The position numbers and the translations under genes are program-made. DNA of 64,000 bases. Origin: Sclerodactyla briareus (Eukaryota > Echinodermata > Holothuroidea > Dendrochirotida > Sclerodactylidae). The stretch is taken from NCBI GenBank assembly GCA_026419785.1, contig JAODTK010005527.1, forward strand, positions 148,741 through 212,740, in the 5' to 3' direction. How positions within the stretch are numbered: position 1 is the stretch's first letter; each line of letters starts with the position of its first letter. This document shows positions 22,639 to 35,500 of this stretch, piece by piece. The notes beneath the pieces are model-generated. The model ran no database searches. It worked only from the letters and a program-made list of their open reading frames with translations, and was not told where the DNA came from.

Positions 22639-25600
22639 GTGAGTTGATCACTCGGTCGCACCTAGGACTGGAGAAGAAATGTATCCGGTAAGGCCTGTCG
22701 GACCTCGGGTTGCATCCTTTGCTGCTTCCATTTTCTCGTGAATATCATGATCACGACTTTCCCACTCGTGAATTGCTTTCCAGTGGAAACAAGATCGTGA
22801 GGAAATTAATTGATGGAGCCTACTGGAGTGGGGGGGGGTGCGAAATTAAAAAAACTTTGATTGTTAAATTATAGAAATAAAGAAGATCTATTACTAGAGT
22901 TCCCATTTGTCCTAGAATATTCATCAATATCAACGAGAATCAAAAGAAAATGTTGGAATTGAGCATTTACGGCACTTTCGAAAATTGAATGTTCAACGGT
23001 AAAACGTTAATTGCCAGTGGGTATTGTGCGCAAAAAGCACTCGATCCCTAATGTTCAATGAACAGCCTCTTTTGGTCCGTAATTCGCTTTTTATAGAATT
23101 AGTTCACAACTAATTGCAGTGATTGTTCTTTGAAGTTCCCCTCTTGAGATGATTGCCCGGTGGTCTTCATGTGTTCATGGGTATATGTTTTATTTCGGCT
23201 TCGATTTTTCCACTCAGTTGGTTGAAGTCGCCATTTTGGATTACAAGTCGTGAAGTCGAGTTGCTTTTCGAAATTCCCCACTTCACCACTGGTGATCAAA
23301 CTGGAACTGGAATGCACGCTAAGCTCCAGCCGCCTTTGAGCTGGCCGCAGAAAAGTACAGCCTCAGTGGCTGCGCACGTCACACTTCACCATGCTGTCCA
23401 GTGATGCTTGGAAATATTCGGTGACGCACACCCAGGGCAAAACACAGGCAATATTTCTGATTAGGACACTTTGTAACAAAAATGGGAATTCCCAATTCCC
23501 AGTGGTGCATGCAAAATGCCAGTCGTAGATCGGGCGATCCTTGCTCTGGACAGTAGGAACAATGCCCCCAGGGTGTTGAGCTGCATCACGTCTCATTTCA
23601 TTCTAGTGGCATGATTGCTCCTATGGATGGGGCGGAGGGCCCACGGCAGAACAATGTTGAAAGTTATGGGAGGGGGAAGGGTGGGGTCTTAGAGAAGAAA
23701 TTGGGAGAGTCCAAAGCAGCTTGATCATTTTGTGAGTAGTGTGCAGTGTGTGTGTCAAAGGTAACCCCCCCAATTTTTTCTGAGATGATGAAAAAAAATT
23801 CGGGCAAAAATAGTGGAGAAATTGAGGAAGGAAACGGAAAAGTAAATTGAAATGCCTGAATTTTTTGTAGACTTTTTCGATAAAATGGCCCGGAGGAGAA
23901 CATGCAAGTTTTTTTTCGCGCGCTTCGCGCGCTCCGGTAGTTTCCTATGACAGACTTGTAAAATCGGGTACAAAATTTCTGCTCCCAAAGTGGAGTGTAC
24001 CGTACGGCCTAGGGCTTTTCCCTCGATCCCACCCGAGGACCGTTCGTAGACCCCTGGCCTCCACGTAAACAAGCTGAAGTAGAAAAGGTGTGTGATATTC
24101 GGTCAAAATCATCTAGAGTACAAAGACACTTTTTGTCTGTCTTGTACTCGATCCAACATGTAGAGGGTGCTATGAGCCTGGCAAGTGCCGTTTCCATCGA
24201 TCTGGAGGATATGAAAATCTGAAATTTTCCAGGTACGCTTGCGCAAACCGTTGGTGGAGCTCAGCTCAGGGTAATTCGCAGTCCATGTGTCCCCCCCCCA
24301 CTTTTCAAAACGCTCCGACGCCCTGCGGGACCCAGTACCTCCTCTAGGCATGTGCTCCATAAGTGCATGATACATGTGTGCTTCAGTGCTGAGTTGCAGC
24401 TTGTCTTTTGTTTAGACTTAACTATCCTAAAAAGCGATGCGTCCCTACACAAATCAAAGTGACTCTTCGTTTCCTTCTGTTAATATGACGGTAGTGAAGT
24501 GTTCAGCAATAACGTCCGTTCATACTGTTAAGAAAGTCACCAGAATTCTTCATGATATGAGGGGGGCCAATCTATGTGTTTTGGCTTCTATGAATATTCA
24601 CTCTTGTACTGAAAACTGTTCACAACATCCTGTTGCCCTGGGGGATCATTTAAAGTTGGTCCTGTAGACCTGGTAATGTTCCAGGATGCAATCTCATTGA
24701 TGCAGTTCATAATTGCTGCAGCTGATAAGTACTCACACCCAGATTAACTGCACATGCTCAAGTTGAATGATACACCATTCATCACCTGACCAATCAAAAA
24801 GAGTTCTACAAGACGCTTGGATTGACACAGATTGAATGGACTGTTAGCAGCTCCATGGGTGGTAGCGGGAGGGAGGGGGGGGGGGGTTTTGCGAGCCATT
24901 GGGCGAAATGAGGGGGCGCAGGGAGACAACATTTTTTGAAGTGTCTTGGACAAAACTTGGTTGCAGTTAGGCTGTAAGTAGCTCAGGCGGCGTGTATGGC
25001 GACTGAAACATGTAGCAGCACCTTGGAACGACAATGCAGTTGAATTCAAAAGTGGCAATATAATAGCTGGGAAAAGAAAAAAAACTGAATCGTCAGTCCA
25101 AACCCGATGTCATATGACTTTCCGTTAAAGAGTTAGTCCTGTGAAGTTTGTGCAGCTGATTGGCAAGATCGAAAAGATCCCATCATGCAATCAAGAAGAG
25201 GATTTTGCTGTAGTGGGATGGTAAGGTGGTGATGGGTACATGTATGTTGGTGAGAGAAAGGACAACAGAACTTCGGGTAAAGGTAGGACTTATTCAACAA
25301 AATGAAACAATGAAATACTTAACATAGCTTCCCAGGTTGTCCAAGTGCGATGTCATACGTTATTGCGCAATAGTGATTATCCCCAATTCTCTGCATAATA
25401 TACCAAAACTTGAAGGCCAATGGGACTCCATAGAGGAACATTGTAGAAACGGGGTGGGTTGGACCTATAGATATGTTTCCAGCTCCCGATATAACCTCTG
25501 TTGTATATCCAAGCCTGCAGTTTTGTTCTTTAACATGTTCTCGATTAAGGACCCTAAACTTGAAAGAAGAAAAAGGGTTTTGGAGATCAGCTGAAAGTTT

Positions 25601-28485
25601 GATCATCCCAAACGCTGGAGGCAATGGTCACTTGACATAGAACCTTTTAAACTTTTTTTTTCGGGCCTTGACAAAGAAAAAATGGGAATGCATATTCACA
25701 TAGAGATGAAGGAGCTTATTCTTCAATATCTTGTGTTATTTTAGATCTCATCTGGTCTTTCAAAAGGGCATGTTTTACATTGAGTTGTATTATAGGGGGG
25801 TCCTGTGTTTGTCCCAGTTGTCCACAGAGAGAATTCCCGATAGCCAATGGTGGCTAATTGATGCACTCGGATCAATCAATTTGGTTTGGGGGTTTAGCTT
25901 TGCACATTTATGTCTAGAAGTAGTAACTTGTCAAGTCACATTTACATTGCCATTATACTTGTTGAGCTCATCGAGGATAAATGTTAATGTTAATCTGTTA
26001 TGGGGAGCAAAATCTGTGTGGACATTTGCACACAAGACCACTTACAGCATGATGGGAAACCTTGGGAAATCGTGTTGTTTTGGAACCATTGATCCCAGAT
26101 TTGCCAAAACTAAGTTATCAGCTCAGAGATCTTGACCTATGGAGTTGGATGGAGATTTTTGACACGATTCTCGCCCGAGTTATGACATCCTCTATGACAA
26201 TGTTGCATGTTGTTTATTAATGCTCCGTTTTCCATGTCATTTGAATTATGTAAAAGTTGAAATTTCATAACTTTTAGTCCGCTTGCCGGTGGAAAATGCT
26301 TTTGATTGCTGACCCTCATACAAGTGAATTTGTTGTCGGATTTTGCTAATGCTTGCCCGCATTCCTCTAAGCACCCCTAAAGAAGCAGTGCAGCCAGTAT
26401 CTGCGACCAGGCTCCGGGGCCCTATATTTTCCGGGGGAAGCAACATCGAAGAATACGGGCCCAATAGGGGTTGCCATATGGGCAGTCAGGTACAGAGCTG
26501 AGAACGCCATCTGGGATGGGCACTGGCAAGCCAAAACTGTTTCAGACGCTCGGTAAGAAAGTCTCCACAAGTGACCATGACTATGCACACTACATTAAAT
26601 TAAATGTTGAAATGTGTCAATAAATTAAAGGGGCGGGGGGGGGGGGGGGGGGGGGGGAATACGGGAATGGGAATACGTATTTGGCAGGTATGTTCACTAG
26701 CGTTACACTTTGGCGCGATCCTGCTTCCAATAATGCGCGACTGAATTCATAATGCGCAAACCATGTGATAGACGCGCTGGAACGTTCCAAAACACGTCAT
26801 GGAATCTTTACCAGTAAACATGCCAAACAGGGGCAAAAGGAAAATTGTTTGAAAACAGGACAATATCATTGCAACTTATTACGTTAGTGCACACGTTGCA
26901 TAATTACCAAACCAAACAAATTTACTGTCAAGTTTGATAGATTCGCTCCCGTTTTGCATATTCGATTTTTTGAAAGTAGACAACTGGCATGTCCGGTTAC
27001 ATTGACTATACCAATTATTAAAACACTCCTACGGACGCTGAGAGATTCAGGGCAAATGCGGAGATGTCAGCTTAAACAAGTTTGGTCCCAGTTGAAATTT
27101 TGGTTCCCGTTATGCAAATACATACACTTGTATTGTGTGTCTGTTGTAAAAATGTTCTTTGGGGAGGTCGGAGTGCAGGATATGAAAACAGGAAAACTTC
27201 ATCCTGATATTTTTGTCACATTAATCACTGATGTTGTCAAAGCCCGATTGTAAAGAGATGCATGTTTCGAAACATTGTGGAAATAGCATGATTTTAATGC
27301 TAAATGATAAAAATAGTAGCACCACCAAATTGCAAAAAAACAAATGGCTGTGACTATGCATTGTGAATTCGATTGTTCTCTGCTTCAATTAAAAATAAAA
27401 TGTTCAGGAGAAATAATTGATCATTTGATACAAAAGTTGGTATTTTGGGTGAGACGGTATAAAGGGAAAGAGATTCTCACAAGGAAATGCAAATTACGTA
27501 TTCCTTGGTCTCCTGCTGAAAGGTGGTTTTGTATGTATGCAAATAAACAACTGGTAGGGTGACCTGGTGTATAACAGAAAGAAATACCTTCTACACTTCG
27601 CCCTTACCCACCCGCCCCCACCCCTCATTAACACCGGGAATGGCGAGGTCAAAGACTTGACTCATTGCTGTCACAAATTGGGCTCCCGTTTCTTGGAAAG
27701 TTCGCAAATGAGAGCAATTAATGTGTCCATCTTCCGACTTTATCAGTTTCAAATTTGTGACTATTCATGAACATAACCCCAAATAATTGTGCTATGTATA
27801 CTGGCAAAGATAAACAAGCAGAGAGGCGTGGGGGGGGGGGGGGGGCTACGTTCTTGTCTCAAAAAATTGTGGGACAGTGGGTCTTTTGCCCGGTTTTGCA
27901 AGAATGTGACCGCAGTCTTGAAAGTTCTTTTCTTCTATTCAACCAGAGGCTATTTCAATGTGAACTTCAGTATAGAGTAATTTTTTAACAGATTAAGACT
28001 CCATTGCCATCTGACCCCATTTCACAGTGCCCTTTAATGCAATTCTTTGGTTAGCAAAGAGTAAACATTGTGCAGACACCGGGCGAACTGCTGATATTTG
28101 AGTGGTAAACTATGAAAACAAAATCCCCCCTCAGTATAACTCGATCAGGACACACATGGTTTGTGCGCGCACAAACAGTGAGGGCAACCAGAAATGCTAA
28201 AACGGTTACTTTGGGTAGTGGAATGGGTAGTGGGACCTGACGGCAAATAGATGGCCTCTCAAGAAAGAGGAACCCCTTTTAACTTTACTTTTCCTGTTTT
28301 CATTAAAAGTGTTTCTGTTATTGTTAGCCCTTTGTTTCCCTATGTTTTCTTTCGTTATTTGAGGAGAGTATAGCAGAACTGGCTGGACTGGGTTTTTGAA
28401 CCACTGTTAGTGTAGTGGTGGGGGCCCCAGCATCTACCACCCCTGATTAAAGATTCATGAGCGGGTTTTGTCTAAAGAGTATAAA
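22639..28485. other. Long stretch without a supported gene, probably intronic
   Basis: Contains homopolymer runs (A at 22099-22118, G at about 26632-26657 and 27831-27844), a perfect hairpin-forming CGCGCGCTTCGCGCGC at 23917, and a dispersed repeat at about 25395-25565. The 134-codon frame at 25731-26135 has no domain signal. No TAF6 continuation exon was recognised. Confidence 0.5.
25395..25565. repeat. Dispersed repeat, second copy at 19885-20060
   Basis: Both copies share CTTGAAGGCCAAT, GGAACAT, GGCCTATAGATA or GACCTATAGATA, and TATCCAAGCCTGCAGTT in the same order and orientation. No coding content. Confidence 0.7.
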
Positions 28486-28665
28486 AACTTACTTCAGGGG
28501 CATTACCTCTGGACGTACTACAAATGCATTTTTTTTTTTTTGTTTTTTTTTTTTTTTGGGCCAAACGGCCCGCTTCAACACACCTAACCACTAAAAACGA
28601 GTTAAGCACAGTCCGGACCCGAACGCAGCCGTATCTAGCTGGGTGCGGCAACGACGCTGTACTAT
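28486..28665 (+). repeat. Left inverted terminal repeat of the DIRS element
   Basis: Reads CTTACTTCAGGGGCATTACC, then CTGGACGTACTACAAATGCA, a T-rich run, GGCCAAACGGCC, CGCTTCAACACACC, CTAAAAACGAGTTAAGCA and CTAGCTGGG. The reverse complement of 35501-35670 holds the same blocks in the same order. The T run appears expanded on this side only. Confidence 0.88.
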
Positions 28666-30300
28666 CATTTTCGTTGGGTGTGTTGCCACAGCAAACACAC
28701 GGAGGCTACTGTGATACTTCCTCGCAGTTTATCCTTTGGACGCTTCTACGCCAACTTTTTGCCACTATTCAAACCACTATCAGGTGATATTATTCCTTGT
28801 TGGGTTGTGGGTGTATTTCTGTATTAGTTCACTCAATTCTGCCATTCGTGGGTTCGTAACTGTCGATAGCGCGTGCCAGTGCTGGTATTGTGTGGGTGCC
28901 CTGGGTCTTTTGTATTGGGGATTCGTTTGGGCGACCGTTCTTACGGGGGGCTGGGGTTTTCTCCCTTCCCTCCCCGCCCGGGCTAGGTGCGTTATCCTTC
29001 CCGCTATCTTGTTACGGTTCGTTCGAGCCCTTTCTGGGCTCTTTCCGCCCTCTTGGGCTCTGGAGGGGGGTAGTTTCCCTCACTAGTTAGTAGCGGGTTT
29101 TTTTTCCCTTTCTTGCATATCGCTTAGCTTTGCACTAGGACTTTACACACTGTGGTATGGGGTTTTCCATCAGGCTTTGGGTGTTTTCCCCGTAGTCCTG
29201 TGTGGCTAGGCCCTTCAGGCGCTCAGAGCGCCTTGGCACTCAGCCGTTTGCCTAATTTGCATATAAAAGGCACCTTCACTTCCTTTTTAGCATTTCGCTA
29301 CGGATGCATTGGGGCCGGTGCCATATTTTTGTGGTCTATAGTCCTTACTTTTTATTAATCTGTCACGGCATATGTTGCCCGCTATGCGGGGCTGTGGCTT
29401 GTAGCTGGGGAGGGCAAAAATTTTTCTTCCATGGCATGACCTGTAGCATTTTGTTCCTCTTTCAGATGAGCATCTTTCGAGCGGTGACGTCACTGCAGTA
29501 GCGAGTAGCTTTGGCGGCCATCTTAGTTGCGACCGTCGGGGCTTTTCTCCCCCCCCCCTGGTGCCCGGCCGGGGGGCCGTAGTTACTAGACCCAGGGGTT
29601 TTGGGTGTTGTCTTTGGGTTCCCCAAGAGGCCCTCTGACCGGTCATGCTTTTCCCTCTCCCACCCTCCCTCGGTTCAAGGGGGGGGGGGCCTTACCGTTT
29701 CTGGCAATTTTCACGTTGCCCTTATCTCGGTAAACGGTAAGCCCTAGGGGTTCCAAAGTGAATTGACTTTTAGAGTAGGGCTTGCAGGGGGTCTGGGGGG
29801 GTCATGTTGGGGTCATTGTTGTACCCCTCGGGCGGCCTCCTCTTTCCGGCTCCTCTTGGGGCTCCTGGCTTCTGCTCATTCTCCGCTCCTTTTCTTCCCT
29901 CTTTTCTCCCCTCCTTCTCCTCTTTCCCCTCTCTTCCTCTCTCCGGGGATCCGGCTCTCACTCTCTCCTCCCTCTTCTCTGGCTCTCTGGGCTCTCTCTC
30001 TCTCGTGCTCCCGCTCCTGGCTCTTCTTCTCCTATAACTCCTCCCTTCAGCTCCGGGGGCCCGGGGGTTCCTTTGACCCTTCCTCCTATTTCGAGTTAAT
30101 TAGTAACAAAGTAGGACATTGTCATGTTAGAGTAGAGGTACTTAGTCTTGAGTACATTACCCTGATTTACTACCTCAGGTTTCTTTGTTTGCTTTTATTA
30201 CAGCTCTGTAAGTTAATGATAAGACGAAGAGCAAGAGAAGAAGAGCAAAGAGAGAAAAAGGAGCAAAGAGCAAAGAGCATTAGTTAAAAGTTCCTGAGCC
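28666..30300 (+). other. DIRS leader region
   Basis: GC-rich, with few stops in some frames, but no recognised protein. It contains a long pyrimidine tract (about 29880-30050, CTCC/TTCC-rich) and a purine tract (about 30223-30286, GAGCAAAGAG-rich). A TATAAAAG motif at 29262-29269 might serve as a promoter element. Frames here (for example 29763-30287) are low-complexity. Confidence 0.4.
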
Positions 30301-32400
30301 CAGTGCAAAACTCAGCAAGGATCCGCAAGATCAGAGGTCCTCCCGTTTTTTTTACTGCGGGCGTCGTCGTCGGCAGCTCGCGGGCGCTCTAAAAAAAAAA
30401 CAAAAAATCCAGCTTGGTGGGGATCCTCCGGGTCACCCCGGTCTACGGCGAGTCGGGGGGGACCTGCGTCCTGTCTTTCCTTCTCCGCCACTGCTGGCTC
30501 CTGTTGGGGTCCGCCCAGTATAATAATGGGGGGAATGACGGGCCCTGCGTGGGGCCGAGTATCAGGTGGGACGGTCACTTCGTTGATTTGAAGGGCCACG
30601 GGTTTAATACCCTCGTCACCACCGGGGTCTTTCAGGGACCATTGCCGATCCTCTGGGCACTCGGGTGTCTCAGGCCCCCTCCCATCCCCTCCACCTAAGG
30701 CGACCCGGGCATGTGCCGTTCGCTGGGTGTTGGGGAATGAGGCCCCGAGGGGGACGCTGTTTAGAGACGACTACGGCGGCGCTGCCGTCACCCTTTCCGT
30801 CGTCCATGTCCCTACGGTTAGGGAGGACTCCGCGTTGTCGGGTTCAGTCTCATGCACCCCCACCAGGACCAGTTGGCTCTGCCTGTGGGGTGCATGGACC
30901 CTGCCGACAGGGGCGAGGGCAGGGAACGTTCATACAGTGGGGGGAGGGTTCTTGAGAGCACCAAAGCCATATGTTTATGGCGTTCTCCCAAATCGGTTCG
31001 GTCCGTCGGCCCGGGTAAAGTGTTCAGGGGACGGCCCGTCCACGGGGCTGTCGGTGTGGACGTAGGTCACTGTTAGTGCGCCCAACCCAGTTGGGATATT
31101 CCGTGGGTCGTCCCGTAGGGGCACCGTTCATGGCTGCCAGCCAAAACAAACCTCACGAAGGGTTCTCCGCGGGGGGGCTCTTGGGGAGGAAGCCCCACCC
31201 CCCTCCTGCGATGCTGGGAACCTCAGTCAGAAGAGACTCGGGCGGGCGGAGTTTGTTGTCCTCCGATCCCGCCCCAGACGGCAAGGCCCGTCTGTGCGAC
31301 GGGGAAAACGGGGTCCACCCCTGCAGTGTCCTCGGATAGGAAGAGGAGGCGACCCCCTACTCGTAAGTCCCGTAAGCCCAAGAAGAAGCCAACGCTTCGG
31401 GCGGGCAATTAGCTTCCAAGTTGGAAGATCTTCAGTCCCTGACGGCGGCGTGTTGGCTCAAGGGCTGTCACGCCCGGAGCTGACGGGCCTCTCCGCCGGG
31501 GACCGGGGGTCGCTGGTCCTCCTCCCCCTCCTCGACAACACCGGGACCTCCGCGAGCCGGTTAGGGTTTTCAGTGTCGGTTGTTCCTCCAGTACGTCTCC
31601 GCCCTGTGTTCAGGCGAAGAGCCGTCGAGGGAGACAGACGTCGATCTTCCCCCGCCGGTCCTCGACACCGGAGATCGACGTGCACGCATTCGACCCTTGG
31701 TAGGGTCGGGCGCTCCGTCGTCGCCGGCGGAATCTCCTGCCCCTCCGTTGGGGGGGCCTGTAGCGGCCAGGAGTCCCTCAGTCGACGGAAGAAGAGCCAC
31801 CCGTTACGGGCCTCGTTTAGGCAGACTACGCTGCGGCGGTGAAAGAACTGGACGGGCTTTCTCCCTGGAATTGTCAAAAGACCCCAGGCAGGCCGCAACG
31901 GAGGATCCGACAGGCTGGGCGCGTTTGGACCAGAGCGGGATCCGCCTCCGCCCCGATCCTACCCTCCCTTTTTTTTTTTTATGACGCTGGAGTGTTCCAG
32001 ATTTTCCAGGCTAGGGCCGGACGTCCCCGTCGAGCGTCCCACAGCCGGAGGACCGCCGCTTCGAGTACCCCAGCCACCGTACGATGCCATTCTCCGTTCC
32101 CCTCCCTGCCGCCGGAGCGTGGGACAGGCTGGTCCTGCGGGGAGAGCGTCTCGGTTCTCCGGCCAAGGAGGGGGGAAGGCCTGGCTTCTGGTCATGAAGG
32201 ATCGGCCCCAGGCGGACCGAAGAGACGCCGATCTCAAGTTTTTTGACCGTGCAGCGAGAATCGGTATCAAGGTCTCGGCTCTCCAGCTTTTATTAGCGGA
32301 GAGTGGTTCGCCAAGGTGGCGCCGTCGGCAGACCCCTCCCTGCGGGAGGTGATGGGATCTGGGCCAGGCATCAAGGGGAATCGCGGGAGTTTACGGCGCC
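30301..32400 (+). pseudogene. DIRS first-ORF (gag-like) remnant
   Basis: Position before the reverse transcriptase matches the first ORF of DIRS elements, which encodes a gag-like protein. The block is open in overlapping frames of 96-182 codons, rich in Arg, Pro, Ser and Gly. The later part (31839-32246) holds a stretch ending near KFFDRAARIGIKVSAL that leads toward the polymerase. No zinc knuckle or other named motif is visible, so assignment rests on context. Frame changes are frequent, including around the T run at 31970. Confidence 0.45.
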
Positions 32401-33880
32401 TCACCCGAGCTCCGGGCGATTCCGTGCTACGTCGGTCCCCCGCGGGGTGACCGCTACCAGGCGTCGGCGTTGGAGAGGGAGATCGAAAAACACTTTTGGC
32501 CAAGGGGGCATTACTCCCCTCCAACCGAAGAAGTGCACGGTTTGGGCGTCCTTTCCTTGACGCCCAAGAGGGAAGGTTCGTGGCGGCCGATATTGAACAT
32601 GCGTCCTACCAGCAGTTCGTCCGCCCACCCCCACTTCGGCATGGAGGAAACACTAGTGTGATTTTCAAACACAACTCGGAGGGGTATTTTGGGAAAGTCG
32701 GTGGACCTAGTGGATGTATACTTGCATATCCCCGTCAGGCGGGGAGGATTCTTCGTTCTATGCTTCGTACGCGCTTCCTACTACCGAGTTTTACCCGTAT
32801 CCCGTTCGGGTTGTCGACGGCGCCCCAGGTGTGTTTACACGGGGTCTCGAGGGGCATGGTGGCCCATCTGCGTCAGGGGGTCCAGATCATCACTATCTGG
32901 AACGATGGCTTATCGGGGGGGGGGACTCACGGCGGAGGGTTCAGAGGAGGCACCGCACGGTTTGGATTGGAGGGAGATGGGATGGACTCGTCAACTTGCC
33001 AGTCACGACCTGACGACCGTTCCCGCAGATCTTATCTGGGGGACCCAGATCGAGCTAGAGCGGACGGGGTGCCCACCCCCCACCCTGGGAGACTGGAGGC
33101 CGGCAAGCCGGGGTTGCGGCCTGCTTCAGGGCAGAAATCTCCATGCTCGGGCGTGGCTGGTGCTCCTCGGCTTCATGGTGAGCTCGAGGACATGGTTCCC
33201 TATTGCCAGCTGTACATGCGCCACCTCCAGATCCACCTCTTGGTGTTTGTCGTGTCGTATCGGGTCTGCCCGACGCCAGCAGTGCGTGGCAAGACACCCT
33301 GGACCGATAATCGGTGGTGGAGAACAGGGACAACGTCATGCAGGGGGTTACGGTTCCCGCCTTTCGTCCAACTTTTGGCCTAACGTCGGACGCCTCGCTG
33401 GAAGGCGGGGGCTCACGGCCCCGAGTCGCGTTGGGCTCACGTGTGGGAGAATAGGACCAGTTACGGGGGGACCCACATTAAACGTGCTCGAGTTGCTGGG
33501 GTTGTTCCGCCACTTTGAAATACTGCACCGAGAGTGGCGGGCCCGCCTGTACTGGTCCGTTGCGACAGTAACGCGGCGGTGTCGTACATAACGGCAGGGC
33601 GGGACGCGTTCGCGGAGGCTCGGTCCGGAACTGTCCGTGGTGGCCGCGCGCACGGCGTGCGCAGTCAGGGGGGTTCACTTCGGCCGTTCGAGAACTCCCA
33701 TCGGCGGACGCGCTCTCGCCGCATTCACTCAGGCTCCGACGGAGTGGTCTTTTCACGTCGGAGTTGTGCAAGCGTTGTTCGAGGCGTTTCATCGTCCGGA
33801 GGTGGACCATGTTCGCATCCCTCTCAACGCAAAGCTGCCTCTCATCTGCAACACGAGTCCCGTCGAGGGGAGCCTGGGCG
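32401..33880 (+). pseudogene. DIRS reverse transcriptase-RNase H remnant
   Basis: Motifs appear in order across shifting frames. LTPKREGSWRPILNMRP at about 32557-32607 is the fingers motif before the first catalytic Asp. VDLVDVYLHIPV at about 32698-32735 carries that first Asp. PFGLSTAPQV lies at about 32803-32832. The YLDD catalytic site at about 32896-32911 is split by one extra A. RNase H follows with SDASLEG (33384-33404), LELLGLFR near 33490 and VRCDSNAAVSYIT (about 33555-33593). The segment VD..PLNAKLP (about 33802-33840) is typical of the extension after RNase H in DIRS-type elements. At least six frame changes are needed, so no active enzyme is encoded as written. Confidence 0.85.
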
Positions 33881-34149
33881 GTAGATGCTCTGGCCAGGAT
33901 GGGGCCTTTCTCGACGCTTACGCCTTCCCGCCGGTCAGTCTAGTCGGACAGGGTGGTCGAGTGGAGCGGTGGCTAGGAGGAGAGGAGCCCGGTGGGTTCT
34001 CATGGATAGGGCCGTTTTTGGCCGACCACAAGGTGGGTTCCGACCGTTCCGCACGTTGTCGGGATTCAATACGAGCGCGGGCCTTTCGGAGGAGGCTGCC
34101 GGATTGGCGCACGGGGGCGGGGATTCCACCCTACGGCCCTGTCTGATTC

Positions 34150-35065
34150 CGACTCGGAATCGTCCAGCGGGTGGTTGTGGGATCGCCTGGTCTTCTCCGG
34201 CAAGGCCACTGTGGGGAGGTGGAACGATTTCCTCACTCTCCTTGTCCGGTTAGGGCGGGAAAGTGAACACGATCCGGGCTTACCGCTCCGCTTGTTGCGG
34301 CTATACATAGCGGATGGATTCGGGGATGGATCAACAGTTGATTCTGCGAAGCCACTTGACCTCCTCCTTAGTAGCAGGTTTATGGATCATCCTAGAGTTC
34401 GCACTCTAGTTCCGCCCGGACATGGGGACGTCCTGCGGATACTAGCGGAGCATCCCTTCGAGCCGATAGCGGGACTGCTCTCGGCCGCGTGTCAGTTAAT
34501 AGACAGCATTCCTCCTGCGCGGCATTCGGCTCGGCACGCCGTTGCCTTGCATGCTTTTCTACCCTCCCGGCCATATGGTTTTTGAAGCCTCAAAGGGGTC
34601 CGACCTGGTTTAGGACCCGAGGTTCTCTATAAAACGCAGTCGGTCAATTTTCGCACGGCTCTGATTCTTCGCTGCGATTGGGGAGTCTAGGGAGTGAAGG
34701 GGATTGAGGTTGGGTGTCCGGTTCGGGCCATTCGGGTTAATGGACTTTCGGACCGTCCTCCGTGGTCGTGTTACGTTGCTGTTTGTCTATCGCGCAGCGA
34801 CCTATCATACAAGCGCCTCAAGGATACGATCTCCCCTGATCGTCAGCGTATCCAGTCGGGCGGACCCGGGCGTTGGTCCGTATCGACCGCGAGCTCTCGA
34901 AGTGCGGGGGGTTGATTCCTCCCTCGCGCTCTATAACGGTGTGCCTTTGGAGGAGATTCCCAGCTGCGGGATGGAAATCTCAGAATACCTTTATCGTTCC
35001 TACCTCGGGACCACCCTGCGAAGTGAATCCCGCCATGGCAAGCTTACTCTCCGCGAGGGGATGCG
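34150..35065 (+). pseudogene. DIRS tyrosine recombinase remnant
   Basis: The N-terminal part reads WDRLVFSGKATVGRWNDF (34176 on), a core-binding-like segment. RFMDHPRVRTLVPPGH and LRILAEHPFEPIAGL follow. The C-terminal catalytic half shows RSDLSYKRLKDTIS, EVRGV and LYNGVPLEEI, then a segment ending in SYLGT. In this family the active site is R, HxxR or KxxR, and a C-terminal Tyr. The EVR and the Tyr of SYLG are visible in context, but the His expected before EVR reads Leu (RALEVRG). Frames change several times. This domain, not an integrase, is what separates DIRS from LTR elements. Confidence 0.75.
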
Positions 35066-35355
35066 GTTCGGGTTCCGCGTCTGGCGGTGGCCTCGCGCAG
35101 GGGGGGGGCCACTGGCCTATTGGTAAGGTCGGCCTTGCGCCCCCTCACCGCCCCCACCCGCGGCCTTGCTAGTGAGCGGTGTGTTGGGTTGTGGCTGGCT
35201 CGGGGACATCCGGCCTGTAACGGGGGGTGGCCCAGTATCGGATGCTCTGGAGTTGTGGATACGGAGGCGGTCTAGACGTTTTTTTCGGTGCGTGGTCTTA
35301 TTCTAGTGGGGATCTAATTCGATCCCCGGCTTCCCACCTACCCTGCAGTGGAGTC

Positions 35356-35432
35356 TTGCAATTTGTTAGTAGTCCAGAAGGTAAGTGCCGAAGTAGGAAC
35401 CCCCTTCGTTTATGGGGGGCTACGTAGAGGGG
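35356..35432 (+). repeat. DIRS internal complementary region
   Basis: The first part (GCAATTTGTTAGTAGTCCAG, then AAGGTAAGTGCCGAAGTAGG) is the reverse complement of the outer left terminal repeat. The second part (CCCCCTTCGTTTATGGGGGG, then CTACG) is the reverse complement of the outer right end at 35661-35694. Joining the two element ends in one internal site is the hallmark of DIRS elements and is thought to template end completion during replication. Confidence 0.85.
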
Positions 35433-35500
35433 AAACTGACATTCTGGACACCCGCCCATCCCCCCTCTAAGCCGGGGACATCGGGTGCTAGTTGGAATTC

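Noticed and set aside
25731-26135. 134-codon frame in the long gene-free stretch
   Set aside because: Hydrophobic but without recognisable domain or splice context. Chance is sufficient.
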